This document shows, in pieces, positions 12,067-24,757 of a stretch of DNA of 64,000 nucleotides. Numbering within the stretch: position 1 is the stretch's first letter; each line of letters opens with the position of its first letter. The translations under genes and the position numbers were made by a program. Source of the DNA: Solen grandis (lineage: Eukaryota > Mollusca > Bivalvia > Adapedonta > Solenidae); NCBI GenBank assembly GCA_021229015.1, contig CM037794.1:43109126-43173125 (forward strand), written 5' to 3'. A model generated the notes under the pieces. It was not told the DNA's origin, searched no databases, and was given only the letters and a program-made list of their open reading frames with translations.

Positions 12067-13122
12067 AACTCAATGACTTTAAAAACGCCTTATCTTTTGA
12101 CAAGAAATATCTTTAAAAAGGATACTCGGCCATTGTAACCAGCTTGATGATTAGTGTCTGAATGGTTTAACATGTAATAGATTTGGTTGTTGGTTTAATA
12201 GTTGTGTAATTCTTTTGTCATGCAGCTCTTTGAAATACCACAGATACAAAAAATTTGTACAATCTTGGTAGACACTTATAGCCTTAATATCACGGGCTAC
12301 AAAACGAAACCGGATGTTACATTTTTGTTGAATATAGGATCTGTCAGGGTTGAACAATCAATTTCGAAATCTATGTTTTTCTTATTTTTTAGTGTTCCAC
12401 TCTTTCAGTTTACCTTAAAAAGGTGCAGTGTCTTACTATTCGGGACAAATCTTTCGCAGGGGAAGAAAACTTCAACTTTTAAAACAAACAGAGATCTAAA
12501 GAACTCATTTCTGCAACTCCTTTCTTTTCTTTTGACTAATTTTACAATGACCAATGGGAATTTAGCAAAGTATATAATAACCAATAAAAAGCCTAATTTT
12601 ATTCTGCTTCATTATTGTGTGTTTCACAGGAAGTCAGGGTGAAAATAGAGGGCCTAACGGCCGAAAAATATCAAATATTTTATTTTGAGTTTTCAGTTTT
12701 AGTTTACTCAGAAATGTGATCAGGTGTATTTCAGCAACAGATTGGTATATGTTTTATGTCCTTCTTTCTTTTTACCAAACACAAAAATACTAGTTGAAAG
12801 GATGAGTCAGCCTGTGAAGAAACAAAATTAAATTTCAAAGTTTTCTACTGGAGGCTTTTTGAAAATGTTTGAGTATATTTAGACAGACCAAATCGACTGA
12901 TTATCATACCCCTGCTTTAATTTGTTGAATGGGGGTTATAAAGAAATCACGCATGTCCTGTCCCGTCACATCACATGAAGACTGCATTGTGGGGTATTAT
13001 ATACCCTTTAAGTGAAAATGCTAGTGTATATAGATAGAAAAACATGTTTCTTATTATTGGATCTAACAACAGCATGTTCTTGAAGTTTGATACAAGCATT
13101 GTTGCAGTTGTAAGCTCCAACC
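12067..13122. other. Non-coding DNA holding a 146-codon chance frame
   Basis: The plus-strand frame at 12202-12642 is the longest non-repeat frame outside the zinc-finger gene. It is rich in Phe, Leu, Lys, Asn and Ser, has no recognisable motif and no evident splice context. Probably not a gene. Confidence 0.4.
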
Positions 13123-13124
13123 AG

Positions 13125-13422
13125 GGTCGAATTCCACCAACAATTCTTTGCGCTAAGTAAAACTTAAATACTTAAGGGCGAATTTCATAACTATAATTAT
13201 GATAATAATTATTCCCCCCCCCTTCAAAGAAGAGGAGGCATTTGCTTTATAGGGTCACTTGGTCAAAGGTCAAGGTCACAGTGACCTCGATGAGAGTGGG
13301 GGGAGAACTCTTGTTCATTTCAATTTAGTCTTGTACTTGAAAATAGTAATGGTGGAATGTGGTTCTATCTAGTTTAAGAATTTAAGTATTACTTAACGCT
13401 AAGCGTTGGTGGAATTCGAGCC
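13125..13422. mobile_element. MITE with long imperfect inverted ends (298 bp)
   Basis: The left arm starts GGTCGAATTCCACCAAC and continues through GCTAAGTAAAACTTAAAT; the right arm ends GTTGGTGGAATTCGAGCC after ATTTAAGTATTACTTAACGC. The arms match over about 50 bp with a few differences. The interior (about 13205-13318) carries a GGTCAAGGTCACAGTGACC block and ends GAACTCTTGTT, suggesting that a second element is nested inside. Confidence 0.75.
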
Positions 13423-15393
13423 AAGTCTTAAATATAGTATAAATTAAAAGGCATATGAAGAATTACGTCATTAAGCAGAAAAAAACATGCACAACAAGAA
13501 GTGTGCCATTAGCAATTCCAAAAAATATCAACTGTGTTTAGATCTACTGTTTTTATAAGGGATGCGATCATCATAATTTATCTAGATTGGAATCTATTGT
13601 GAGAATTCATTAACTTCAAAGAATTTACCGTCTTGCGTTTTGGGACATTTATTTTTCAGCATATTTATGAGAACTAAAGGGTAACACAGATCCAACAGGG
13701 TTCAAACCCTAAACCAACAGATCTGTAATCATGCACACTACCTCTGGAATGGCAAGAACCCAGATGCAACATAGTGGCCGAAACCAGGAGAGTCTTTGAG
13801 AGGGATTTGTCGTAAGTGATAACTTGCTTCCCAATCAACATACACTGTACAAAGAATCCTTTTTAAATACAGTTTGTAAATACTTTTTTTGCCATTCTAA
13901 TATGAATTTATGTCAATTCCATTTTTTATTTGAATGTATTGTACCTTCATTTACTTATCTACAGTCCCATTACCCCAAGATGTCAATATTTGTTCAATAA
14001 AACTTCTCTCTAAATATCAAAATGAATAGTTGTTTTGTTAATGATTCAGCTACATCATCTTCTGTAATTTTCTGTGTAATTTCTGTATGCACAAAGAAAT
14101 GCTACACCCCTTGTACTAACAAACCTGCATCCCTGGGTATTGAAAGGTTCTTTTGGATGTTCTTTTTTTTCTGACCAAACCTGCTGAAGCTAAAATCCAA
14201 GAAAACTTTTCACTGGTTATTTCTTATTAAAAGCATTCAGGTGTTTATAAGTGTAAACAAAGATATAAAACCTATATTATAATGAAGATGTGACTCCCAT
14301 TTTTGGACAGGTTTTTCAAAGAAAACTTCCATTCTTTAAATTGATGATGTTGAGGCATTGTTGGGCATCCGGTCACTTATCTGCAATAACTTTTATGTGC
14401 TGCATATTTGGACAGTTGCTCTAGTGGATGTACCACTTTATTACGCAGTTGACCTTGACCATTGACCTACTTTTGATGAAAAAAACAAAACAAAAAACAC
14501 CTGTCTGTAATACATTATTATCTTAATTGTCTATTATTGTATGTAATCAAATCCAGATTGCATCTCATGGACCCCAATTTTTTTACCATATCATGTAAAA
14601 CCCTGCATACAAAGATTAAGCAAAATTAATATTAATAAACTAAGTAGCATTAAGTTTAATTTTCGTGGGATGCCTGTAAAACTGTTTTATCTGCTTCTAT
14701 TTCTACATGCAGTTAATATATTTTCACGATCAGCCCTCAATATGCATTTCTCTTCAGATTAATTGTTAAATCAGAAAATATAACCCAGGATATAATTACT
14801 AGCTAGTTTTTCTTTGCTTTTTATTTTTCAGAAAAACATTTTGAAAAAATCAGTTCTGTTTATGGGAAATGTGGTATGTGAGCATAATCTTTGATTGATG
14901 GACATCTTTAACCTGTAAGAAAATAGTTTTTTGACAGCAGCTTGCTACAAACGCTTACCAGGCATCACTGACCTTGCTAATTTGCCTATTTTCCATGACA
15001 AGTTTAACTGTACCTCTCCGCGTTTAGTGCTGATCCACGTAATGCGATTCTGCACTTACGAATATGAATGGAATATGTTACGCAGACCTTTTATTCATAA
15101 CTGTAACCGCTGTTCATATGCTGATGTTTGTAAACGTGTTATTTTGCTCTGTAAACATCCATTTTAAGCGTGAAGAATATATCAATGACACCTATAAATC
15201 AGAACAGCAACCCATTTTACATACTTTAAGATCTACTCCTGTAAAAAGAAAAAAATAGCGCTTCAAATGTCTGTAATTCACCTAAATTAGTTCACGCATA
15301 ATTTTGCATGAAAGCAAGTTAGGTTACTCTGAGAGCATTTCTTAACTTTGAAATAGAAACAAACATTCAAGTATCTAAAACAATCAAATACCT
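13423..15393. other. AT-rich non-coding DNA
   Basis: No convincing gene, RNA or repeat. Short frames at 14931-15258 lack recognisable motifs. Confidence 0.45.
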
Positions 15394-15728
15394 TGTCAAG
15401 TTCTACACTTAAGTAACAGTAGATAGTGTATATAAATCGGGTCCTAGGGAATGACCTACTTGTCAAGTTCTACACTTAAGTAACAGTAGATAGTGTATAT
15501 AAATCGGGTCCTAGGGAATGACCTACTTGTCAAGTTCTGCACTTAAGTAACAGTAGATAGTGTATATAAATCGGGTCCTAGGGAATGACCTACTTGTCAA
15601 GTTCTGCACTTAAGTAACAGTAGATAGTGTATATAAATCGGGTCCTAGGGAATGACCTACTTGTCAAGTTCTGCACTTAAGTAACAGTAGATAGTGTATA
15701 TAAATCAGGTCCTAGGGAATGACCTATG
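15394..15728. repeat. 67-bp tandem repeat, 5 near-identical units
   Basis: Units start TGTCAAGTTCTRCACTTAAG at 15394, 15461, 15528, 15595 and 15662. The first two carry TTCTACAC and the last three TTCTGCAC; the last unit has one further change (ATCAGG for ATCGGG). Such low divergence means very recent expansion. Each unit contains TAGTGTATATAAAT and CCTAGGG. Confidence 0.95.
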
Positions 15729-16790
15729 TGTCAGGTTCATGACCCTAATTCCTGATTTTTTTGTAACAAACAGAGTGCAAATTCGATTGTCTTACTACAG
15801 ACTATAGTTGCAGGAAAGTGTGTGGAGTTTTTGCGTCAAGTGGCTTTTTGCCTCTATTATATCAATAATTAAGAATCACAGCTTTTTTCCTGTTAATCCA
15901 GCTGCCATCTCTCAGGGCATTGAGCGCTTTGATGTTTAAACTGTATTGTAACAAGCTGCATTTTCTGTTCAAGATAAAAGGTTTGCTGATTGCGATTTAT
16001 GATAGATTTGCATATAAAATCATGTAAATTGCCATTGGAAAGTGAAAACATACTTTGATGAGTTTCTGATTGAAAAGGACATTCGAGGCTTACAAATGCC
16101 TATTGATTATATACACACTATAAACAGTTTTAGAATTAAGAAAAACTTCTTTATTTATGAAACTTTTTTTTAAATGGTATAAACTATTTGAAAGGGAAGG
16201 CTTGCCCAGTTTATTATTAACCGGTCGTTGCTCAACCACCAGCTGTTTTTGTTTGAGTCTTGCCCCCAGTATAATAACCAAGTACTGTCAAATGAACTTA
16301 CCATAAAGTTTGAATTTAGCTTTCAAGAAATGTTGGAACATGCTTGCAAGTGTTGTTTAATACTGTGTGTATATATGATCAGATTGCATCGAAAGTTTTT
16401 ATATAGATTTTTTTTCAAAAGTTGCTTGCTACATCTGCTAAATTACAATCCAATCTATGAAGGCCAACATATTAATTGGGCTTATAATAATAAATGCTTT
16501 CTGGGCATGCATTTTGTTAAAAATCAAAGCAGCGTACCAGAACAAGCAGCCAATTGCTGATCACAGGGGCTCGAAGTTGCCTGGGGCGAATCATATTGAA
16601 CTTTGAGCCCGTGTTTCTGGTTTGTTGTTCCTTCCCACAATTCATTAAAAATTTGGGAAACCAGCATATGACACATACACAAACAGATAATCTCAAGTAT
16701 CTGCCAAATGCAACATGTCAGAAATGTTACAAGAACAATGATGAAGGAAATCTGAATAAATTAATAGCCAAAAGAAGGGGATGTGTGAGA
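15729..16790. other. Non-coding DNA, no feature recognised
   Basis: Frames of 96-110 codons occur on the plus strand (16228-16844) but overlap each other, show no domain and run into the next transposable element. Treated as chance. Confidence 0.45.
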
Positions 16791-17032
16791 TTAACCCTTT
16801 CCCTCATAGAGGACACCAAGAAAAGACCTATGCGAACAGCATAAAACCAGATCAGCCTGTGAGTAACTCGCAGGCTGATCAGGTTTTATGCTGTTCGCTG
16901 CTCCTCAGTGGTCTGGAAATGAGGATTTTATAATTAAATTTGGTAAGGTTTAACTGTGGTTTTCTGCAGATCAGGCTTTATGTGGTACCTATTGTGTGCG
17001 TCAAAATGAGTCTATATGAGGGAAAGGGTTAA
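16791..17032 (+). mobile_element. TTAA-flanked 242-bp MITE, copy 3
   Basis: Full length. The internal hairpin is at 16832-16898 (GCGAACAGCATAAAACCAG... pairing with ...CTGTTCGC). Ends are TTAACCCTTTCCCTCATA and TATGAGGGAAAGGGTTAA, an 18-bp match including TTAA. Confidence 0.9.
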
Positions 17033-17089
17033 GATAAGATTTCTCTCACAATTCTTCTTAAATAGTACATTTATGGATTTATCTATCTT

Positions 17090-17740
17090 ATCAGATTATT
17101 TGTGCATTCGTTTGTCCATCCATCTGTCTGCCTGTGACACCTTAGGTTTACCTTTTCGTTTAAGCTTTTATCTATAAAGCTGACTTCACATTTTCATGAA
17201 ACATGGTACACATGTACATCATTATAATTATGAACTTTTTTTTTTTTAAATTCACATTTTTTTGCTATAAACCTGGTTGGATGAACATGGTAAAATTGGT
17301 TGCAATGTCTTAGGTTTACTTTTAAGTTTAAGCTTTTTTCCTTTGATGATTACTTAACATCTTTATGAAACTTAGTACATATGTATATTATGATATGAAC
17401 TTTTTGATATTTAAACATTTTTTTGGCAATGACTTATAATTCACAATTGAATTAACATGGTGGAAATTGTTTTCCTGCCTCAGGTTTACTTTCGTATTTA
17501 AGCTTTTTTTTCCCTGTGAAGATGACATGTACATCATGATGATTATAAACTATTTAATATTTATGTGACTTATATTGAACAATTGGATGAACATTGTGAA
17601 ATTGATGACTTCATAATTTCATGAAACTTGATTCAAATGTCCATAAGATGTAAGCTTTTATAAATACAAGCAAATATTTGGTTCTGACCAATTAATGCAT
17701 CAGGGCATCAGTGTCACATATTTTCTTGTTCCTTTATGGT
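17090..17740. repeat. Degenerate ~170-bp tandem repeat element
   Basis: The phrase CTTAGGTTTAC...TTTAAGCTTTT recurs at about 17142, 17311 and 17480, each followed by CATGAAAC(T/A)TGGTAC-like and TTGGATGAACATGGTRAAATTG-like phrases. The block starts after GTCCATCCATCTGTCTG and ends near CAGTGTCACATATTTTCTTG. The layout fits a non-autonomous element with a repeated core, old and diverged. Confidence 0.65.
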
Positions 17741-18532
17741 AGTAGTAAAGGAACATTACTGAACAAGTGTGTTTTGTTGGCCTTCGTATTATTTAAACGT
17801 GTAGGGTTTATCTTTAGGGAAGTTTGTTCATTATTTAACAATAAGGTAGTACATTATTTGGAATAAGAAGGCTAAGTAATCCAGAGAGCATCAAACAATG
17901 TTTAGAAATTTGGTGTTTTGTTTGTGACAATAATGTTTGGTAAACTATACTGCAAGAAAATTTAAAAAAATACAAAAGATTGGAAGGCTAAACATTAAAC
18001 AGAAACTAGGTTTCATTTATTCGCTTTTCACAAATTGGCATATTTCTTGTCTGCTGGTATAGAATTAAGGTGACTCAGCCTTTGATTTGAACTGTCACTT
18101 CCTTCATTTTAAGGAATTCAGTGTCAAAAATATATTGTCAGGTTAAAGTCACCCGTCATTCGGAGACAGAACATTTTATTGACAATTGAGAATTATGTCA
18201 TATTTCTCATAGATAACTCTAGACAGACATTGTCAGCAATATGCCTAATTTCCAGACGGTGGCCAAATGACGCGTTTTGATATGTGTGTTGTTTTGGCAG
18301 GCAATGTCTGTGTTTTGAGGCTTAGAGCAAGCTAGAGATAGAGAGGGATTAACATACTAATGAAGTAGGACCAGTCCGTATCACGAGACATCATATGCTT
18401 GGCGAGTTCACTGGTCCGGTGGTCCGGCTTGTGGAATAAGTGTTCTCCGCACAAACTAGTTGACAAGTACAATGTTTACCCATCGGTACATTCTTCAGTC
18501 AGTATACAGGGCAAATTGATAAGACCTTCAAC
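17741..18532. other. Non-coding DNA, no feature recognised
   Basis: Nothing supported by sequence. Somewhat less AT-rich at 18240-18480. Confidence 0.45.
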
Positions 18533-18990
18533 CAATATGCAGTGTAATTTCAGTATAACAAACTCCATTATAAAGCAAAGGTTGATATAAAGTTGTCAAA
18601 CAATAGACTTTGACTTTGAGTTTGTTTAGACTTATTGTGCATTTTCACACACTTGTAGTTATAATGCTGTCCAATTTAATGTCCGGTTATAACTTTGTCC
18701 CAAGATAATGAATGATAATAAACTAAACCTAGACCCAAACATTGCGTTATAATGGAGCTACACCTTTCAATGCTACCCAATGTAATATAGCATCTAAGCT
18801 TGGATCCCAATTCATAGTGCTATAATGGAGCTGTACTGTACATTTTTGACTCCAATTATAGTGCTATAATGCACTTTAAAATAGTGTCCAGGAATAAAGA
18901 AATTATAATGGAGCTGCACTGGACAATACTGTTCAATACAATGTGGTATCTACATGTAAATATGGACCCCATATAATATATTACAAACAA
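18533..18990. repeat. Dispersed repeat containing satellite-like blocks
   Basis: Shares ordered phrases with 58950-59280: CTCCATTATAAAGCAAAGGT, AGTTATAATGCTGTCCAATT, and a CTAGACCCAAACATTGCGTTATAATGGAGC phrase. TATAATGGAGCT recurs at about 18751, 18821 and 18903. TATAATGGAGCTGCACTGT is also the core of the 42-bp satellite that starts 500 bp to the right, so this element looks like the satellite's source. Confidence 0.7.
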
Positions 18991-19509
18991 TGGAAAAAGG
19001 AAATATTGCATCCAAACACTGAATAAAAGCAACTGATTTGCAAGTTTGTAACCTGTTAATGAGCCTTAAATATTGATAATTGATGATAAAGAACTTTGAT
19101 ACCATCCCTCATATCATATAATAAAAATAAACACCATTCTGTATAAAACTCCTTATATTTCATAAAAGCACTATACATATTTGGCATTCCTATGCAAACA
19201 TGCTATGAGATGGTTTCTCTTGATGATAAACGGCTGAGCAATTAATTATAGATACCTTGAAGGAGGAAGAAAGGAGTTTTTATTCCAAACTTCAGTGATT
19301 TCACAGGTAAGAATAAATTTAAAATAAAAATGATAATCAATAGCAATAGATGCATTGGTACTTAGCATAATTCTATATGTGTGTATTGTTTATAGCTACT
19401 TGAAGAGAAAAGAACAATTATTTTGATTTTTTTTTTTAAATTATTATATGATAATTTATTGTGAATTTCATTTTGCATAAAACTTGCTTAACTGTATCAG
19501 ATTGTATTT
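18991..19509. other. AT-rich non-coding DNA
   Basis: No gene or repeat recognised between the dispersed element and the satellite array. Confidence 0.5.
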
Positions 19510-22500
19510 GATGGAGCTGTTCTGTGAAACAGGGCCCAATAAAAGTGTGATGGAGATGCTTTCTGTTACAGAGCACAAGTATATCATTAAAATGGAGCTA
19601 CACTGTGTCACAGAGCACAAGTATGGCATCATAATGGAGCTGCACTGTGTCACAGAGCACAAGTATGGCTTTATAATGGAGCTGCACGGTGTCACAGAGC
19701 ACAAGTATAGCATTATAATGGAGCTACACTGTGTCACAGAGCACAAGTATGGCATTATAATGGAGCTGCACGGTGTCACAGAGCCCAAGTATAGCATTAT
19801 AATGGAGCTGCACTGTGTCACAGAGCACAAGTATAGCATTAAAATGGAGCTGCACTGTGTCACAGAGCACAAGTATAGCATTATAGTGGAGCTGCACTGT
19901 GTCACAGAGCACAAGTATAGCATTATAATGGAGCTACACTGTGTCACAGAGCACAAGTATGGCATTATAATGGAGCTACACTGTGTCACAGAGCACAAGT
20001 ATGGCATTATAATGGAGCTACACTGTGTCACAGTGCCCAAGTATAGCATTAAAATGGAGCTGCACTGTGTCACAGAGCACAAGTATAGCATTATAGTGGA
20101 GCTGCACTGTGTCACAGAGCACAAGTATAGCATTATAGTTGAGCCCACAGTGTCACAGAGCACAAGTATAGCATTATAATGGAGCTGCACTGTGTCACAG
20201 AGAACAAGTATAGCATTAAAATGGAGCTGCACTGTGTCACAGAGCACAAGTATGGCATCATAATGGAGCTACACTGTGTCACAGAGCACAAGTATAGCAT
20301 TATAATGGAGCTGCACTGTGTCACAGAGCACAAGTATGGCATCATAATGGAGCTACACTGTGTCACAGAGCACAAGTATGGCATCATAATGGAGCTGCAC
20401 TGTGTCACAGAGCACAAGTATATCATTAAAATGGAGCTACACTGTGTCACAGAGCACAAGTATGGCATCATAATGGAGCTGCATGGTGTCACAGAGCCCA
20501 AGTATAGCATTATAATGGAGCTGCACTGTATCACAGAGCACAAGTATAGCATTATAGTGGAGCTGCACTGTGTCACAGAGCACAAGTATGGCATCATAAT
20601 GGAGCTACACTGTGTCACAGAGCACAAGTATGGCATCATAATGGAGCTGCACTGTGTCACAGAGCACAAGTATATCATTAAAATGGAGCTGCACTGTGTC
20701 ACAGAGCACAAGTATGGCATCATAATGGAGCTGCACTGTGTCACAGAGCACAAGTAGCATTATAATGGAGCTACACTGTGTCACAGAGCACAAGTATGGC
20801 ATTATAATGGAGCTGCACTGTGTCACAGAGCACAAGTATAGCATTAAAATGGAGCTGCACTGTGTCACAGAGCACAAGTATAGCATTATAATGGAGCTAC
20901 ACTGTGTCACAGAGCACAAGTATGGCATCATAATGGAGCTGCACTGTGTCACAGAGCACAAGTATCATTAAATGGAGCTACACTGTGTCACAGAGCACAA
21001 GTATGGCATCATAATGGAGCTGCATGGTGTCACAGAGCCCAAGTATAGCATTATAATGGATCCGCACTGTATCACAGAGCACAAGTATAGTATTATGATG
21101 GAGCTGCACTGTGTCACAGAGCACAAGTATGGCATCATAATGGAGCTACACTGTGTCACAGAGCACAAGTATGGCATCATAATGGAGCTGCACTGTGTCA
21201 CAGAGCCCAAGTATAGCATAAAAATGGAGCTGCACTGTGTCACAGAGCACAAGTATGGCATCATAATGGAGCTGCACGGTGTCACAGAGCACAAGTATAG
21301 CATTATAATGGAGCTGCACGGTGTCACAGAGCCCAAGTACAGCATTATAATGGAGCTGCACTGTGTCACAGAGCACAAGTATAGCATTATAATGGAGCTG
21401 CACTGTGTCACAGAGCACAAGTATGGCATCATAATGGAGCTACACTGTGTCACAGAGCACAAGTATGGCATCATAATGGAGCTGCACTGTGTCACAGAGC
21501 CCAAGTATATCATAAAAATGGAGCTGCACTGTGTCACAGAGCACAAGTATATCATTATAATGGAGCTGCACTGTGTCACAGAGCCAAAGTATATCATAAA
21601 AATGGAGCTGCACTGTGTCACAGAGCCCAAGTATATCATTACAATGGAGCTGCACTGTGTCAAAGAGCACAAGTACATCATTAAAATGGAGCTGCACTGT
21701 GTCACAGAGCACAAGTATAGCATTAAAATGGAGCTGCACTGTGTCACAGAGCACAAGTATGGCATTATAATGGAGCTACACTGTGTCACAGAGCCCAAGT
21801 ATATCATTAAAATGGAGCTGCACTGTGTCACAGAGCACAAGTATATCATTATAATGGAGCTGCACTGTGTCACAGAGCCCAAGTATAGCATTATAATGGA
21901 GCTGCACTGTGTCACAGAGCACAAGTATAGCATAATTAAAATGGACTAACACTGTGTCACAGAGCACAAGTATAACATCATAGTGGAGCTCCACTGTGTC
22001 ACAGAGCCCAAGTATATCATTATAGTGGAGCTGCACTGTGTCACAGAGCATAAGTATAGCATAATAGTTGAGCCCACTGTGTCACAGAGCCCAAGTATAT
22101 CATTATAGTGGAGCTGCACTGTGTCACAGAGCATAAGTATAGCATAATAGTTGAGCCCACTGTGTCACAGAGCCCAAGTATAGCATTATAGTGGAGCTGC
22201 ACTGTGTCACAGAGCCCAAGTATAGCATTAATAGTTGTGCACTGTGTCACAGAGCACAAGTATAGCATTATAGTGGAGCTGCACTGTGTCACAGAGCCCA
22301 AGTATAGCATTATAGTTGAGCCCACTGTGTCACAGAGCCCAAGTATATCATTATAGTGGAGCTGCACTGTGTCACAGAGCATAAGTATAGCATAATAGTT
22401 GAGCCCACTGTGTCACAGAGCCCAAGTATACCATTATAGTGGAGCTGCACTGTGTCACAGAGCCCAAGTATAGCATTATAATGGAGCTGCACTGTGTCAC

Positions 22501-23384
22501 AGAGCACAAGTATAGCATCATAGTGGAGCTCCACTGTGTCACAGAGCCCAAGTATACCATTATAGTGGAGCTGCACTGTGTCACAGAGCCCAAGTATAGC
22601 ATTATAGTGGAGCTGCACTGTGTCACAGAGCACAAGTATAGCATAATAGTGGAGCTCACTGTGTCACAGAGCCCAAGTATACCATTATAGTGGAGCTGCA
22701 CTGTGTCACAGAGCCCAAGTATACCATTATAGTGGAGCTGCACTGTGTCACAGAGCCCAAGTATACCATTATAGTGGAGCTGCACTGTGTCACAGAGCAC
22801 AAGTGTAGCATTATAGTTGAGCTGCACTGTGTCACAGAGCCCAAGTATAGCATTATAGTGGAGCTGCACTGTGTCACAGAGCACAAGTGTAGCATTATAG
22901 TTGAGCCCACTGTGTCACAGAGCCCAAGTATAGCATTATAGTGGAGCTGCACTGTGTCACAGAGCCCAAGTATAGCATTATAGTGGAGCTGCACTGTGTC
23001 ACAGAGCCCAAGTATAGCATTATAGTGGAGCTGCACTGTGTCACAGAGCCCAAGTATAGCATTATAGTGGAGCTGCACTGTGTCACAGAGCCCAAGTATA
23101 GTATCTTAATGGAGATGCACTGTGTCACAGAGCTCAAGTATAGCATTAATAGTGGACTGCACTTGTGTCACAGAGCACAAGTATAGCATTATGTCATGAG
23201 ATCACAGTGTAGCATTTTGAGCTTTTCTTGTCAGGGAGCCCAAGTATAATATTTTAATGGTGCTGTTCTGTGTCATGAGACCCAAGTAGAGCATTTTGAT
23301 TGAGCTGCTTCTTGTCATGTAGCCCAAATATAGCATTAATGGTGCTGCTATGTGTCATGGAGTCCAAGTATATCTTTTTAATGC
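19510..23384. repeat. 42-bp satellite array, about 90 units
   Basis: Head-to-tail monomers of 42 bp built on TATAATGGAGCTGCACTGTG followed by TCACAGAGCACAAGTATAGC. The middle is homogeneous; both edges (19510-19570 and about 23195-23384) are diverged, as expected from unequal exchange. Two subtypes are visible: a left part with mostly GAGCACAAGT and TATAATGG, and a right part (about 21960-23100) with mostly GAGCCCAAGT and TATAGTGG. A 41-bp variant with TTGAGCCCACTGTG appears repeatedly, sometimes alternating with the 42-bp form to make an 83-bp dimer (22063-22160). Since 42 is divisible by three, frames of up to 325 codons (20972-21949 plus) and 321 codons (20968-21933 minus) stay open on opposite strands, giving a 14-residue period (MELHCVTEHKYSII on the plus strand). 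I regard these as non-coding. Confidence 0.95.
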
Positions 23385-23640
23385 AGAATCTCAATGATAT
23401 ATCGTTATAGGGCTTTGATGGACTCTCCTCCTCATTATAATATGATGGCTTTGTTGTTTCTGCATGTCCAAAGCCCACACTTAACAATGATTGCTAGCCA
23501 TTATAATAAAAGAAGAAGGATGTTGTTCTTTTTTAGCTCACCAGAGCACGAAGTGCTCAGGGTGAGCTATTGGGATCACCCTTCGTCCGTTGTCGTCCGT
23601 CATCCAACAGACGACGTCAACAATTTGCTTTAAAAGACAT

Positions 23641-24140
23641 CTCCTCTGAAACCACTGGACAGAATTTGTTAAAACTTGGCATGTATGATCCTTGGGTGGG
23701 CCTCTACAAAAATTGCTCAAATAAAGTTGATCCATGAAGAACTCTGGTTGCCATGGCAACAAATAGAAAAAATAATTGAAAACTTTGAAAATCATCTCCT
23801 CTGAAACCGCTGGACAGAATTTGATAAAACTTGGCATGTATGATCCTTGGGTGGGCCTCTACAAAAATTGCTCAAATAAAGTTGATCCATGAAGAACTCT
23901 GGTTGCCATGGCAACAAATAGAAAAAAATAAATTGAAAACTTTGAAAATCATCTCCTCTGAAACCGCTGGACAGAATTTGATAAAACTTGGCATGTATGA
24001 TCCTTGGATGGGCCTCTACAAAAATTGCTCAAATAAAGTTGATCCATGAAGAACTCTGGTTGCCATGGCAACAAATAGAAAAAATAATTGAAAACTTTGA
24101 AAATCATCTCCTCTGAAACAAATGGTCAGAATTTAATTTC
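23641..24140. repeat. 155-bp tandem core of the pearl-like element
   Basis: CTCCTCTGAAAC recurs at 23641, 23796, 23953 and 24108 (steps of 155, 157 and 155). The first three units are nearly identical, including GATCCATGAAGAACTCTGG and TTGCCATGGCAACAAATAG; the fourth degenerates after its start. Most of a 72-codon frame at 23831-24049 is only this repeat. Confidence 0.9.
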
Positions 24141-24682
24141 CTTTGGCCCAAATGGTCACCTCATGAATGTATACCAATATGGTTAAAATAAAGTTAATTC
24201 CTAAAAAAATGAGTTCCCTAGGGGGTTGGCTAATTCCCTTAGATACTCTATATAGAAAACATCAAAATTCTTCTTCTGTGCAAAGGCCCCATCTACTCTT
24301 CAATACACAATATTTTTCCCGATTTAGTGTGTTTCTGATTCCGTGATCCACCATTTTGGATTTAAATATTTGAACAAAATAACACTTATCGGTTTGTGAA
24401 AAGTGTTTTCAAAACAAAAAGATAACCCAAGAATTTATTAACTGGTTGAAATGAATGAGATTACATGACCGTCGATTGTCCAGTGTGTTTTAAGTTGCAT
24501 GATAACACTGTATTTTCTGAAAATGTTAGCGCTTGTGAATCACAACCGCACTGCTCCATAGAGTGTATAGGGATGGAATTACTATGGTGTCGAGAATATG
24601 TGGGACATTTAGGTAGAAAATTACTTCTAGGCTACTCATAGTTGTTTTGGCTGCTTTTTCCAGATTAAAAACTGTTACTGAT

Positions 24683-24757
24683 TTAACCTTTTCCTTCATA
24701 TAGACTCATATTGACACCCTCAAAAGGAACCACATAAAATAGTCACAGTTAAACATT
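24683..24757 (-). mobile_element. Truncated TTAA element fragment
   Basis: Starts TTAACCTTTTCCTTCATATAG and continues with diverged ACTCATATTGACACCCTCAA and CACAGTTAAAC phrases, matching one half of the 242-bp family in reverse orientation. The hairpin and the opposite end are missing. It lies within the pearl-like element, so it inserted after that element. Confidence 0.6.

Noticed and set aside
12202..12642. 146-codon plus-strand frame
   Set aside because: No motif, biased toward Phe/Leu/Lys/Asn as expected in AT-rich DNA, no supporting splice sites. Expression evidence would be needed.
15394..15728. Direct repeats resembling a CRISPR array
   Set aside because: The units are contiguous with no unique spacers, and the window is eukaryotic.
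20968..21949. 325- and 321-codon frames on opposite strands
   Set aside because: They are produced by the 42-bp satellite, whose period is a multiple of three; the predicted peptides are pure 14-residue repeats on both strands and in several frames.
23831..24049. 72-codon frame
   Set aside because: Composed of the 155-bp core repeat of a mobile element.
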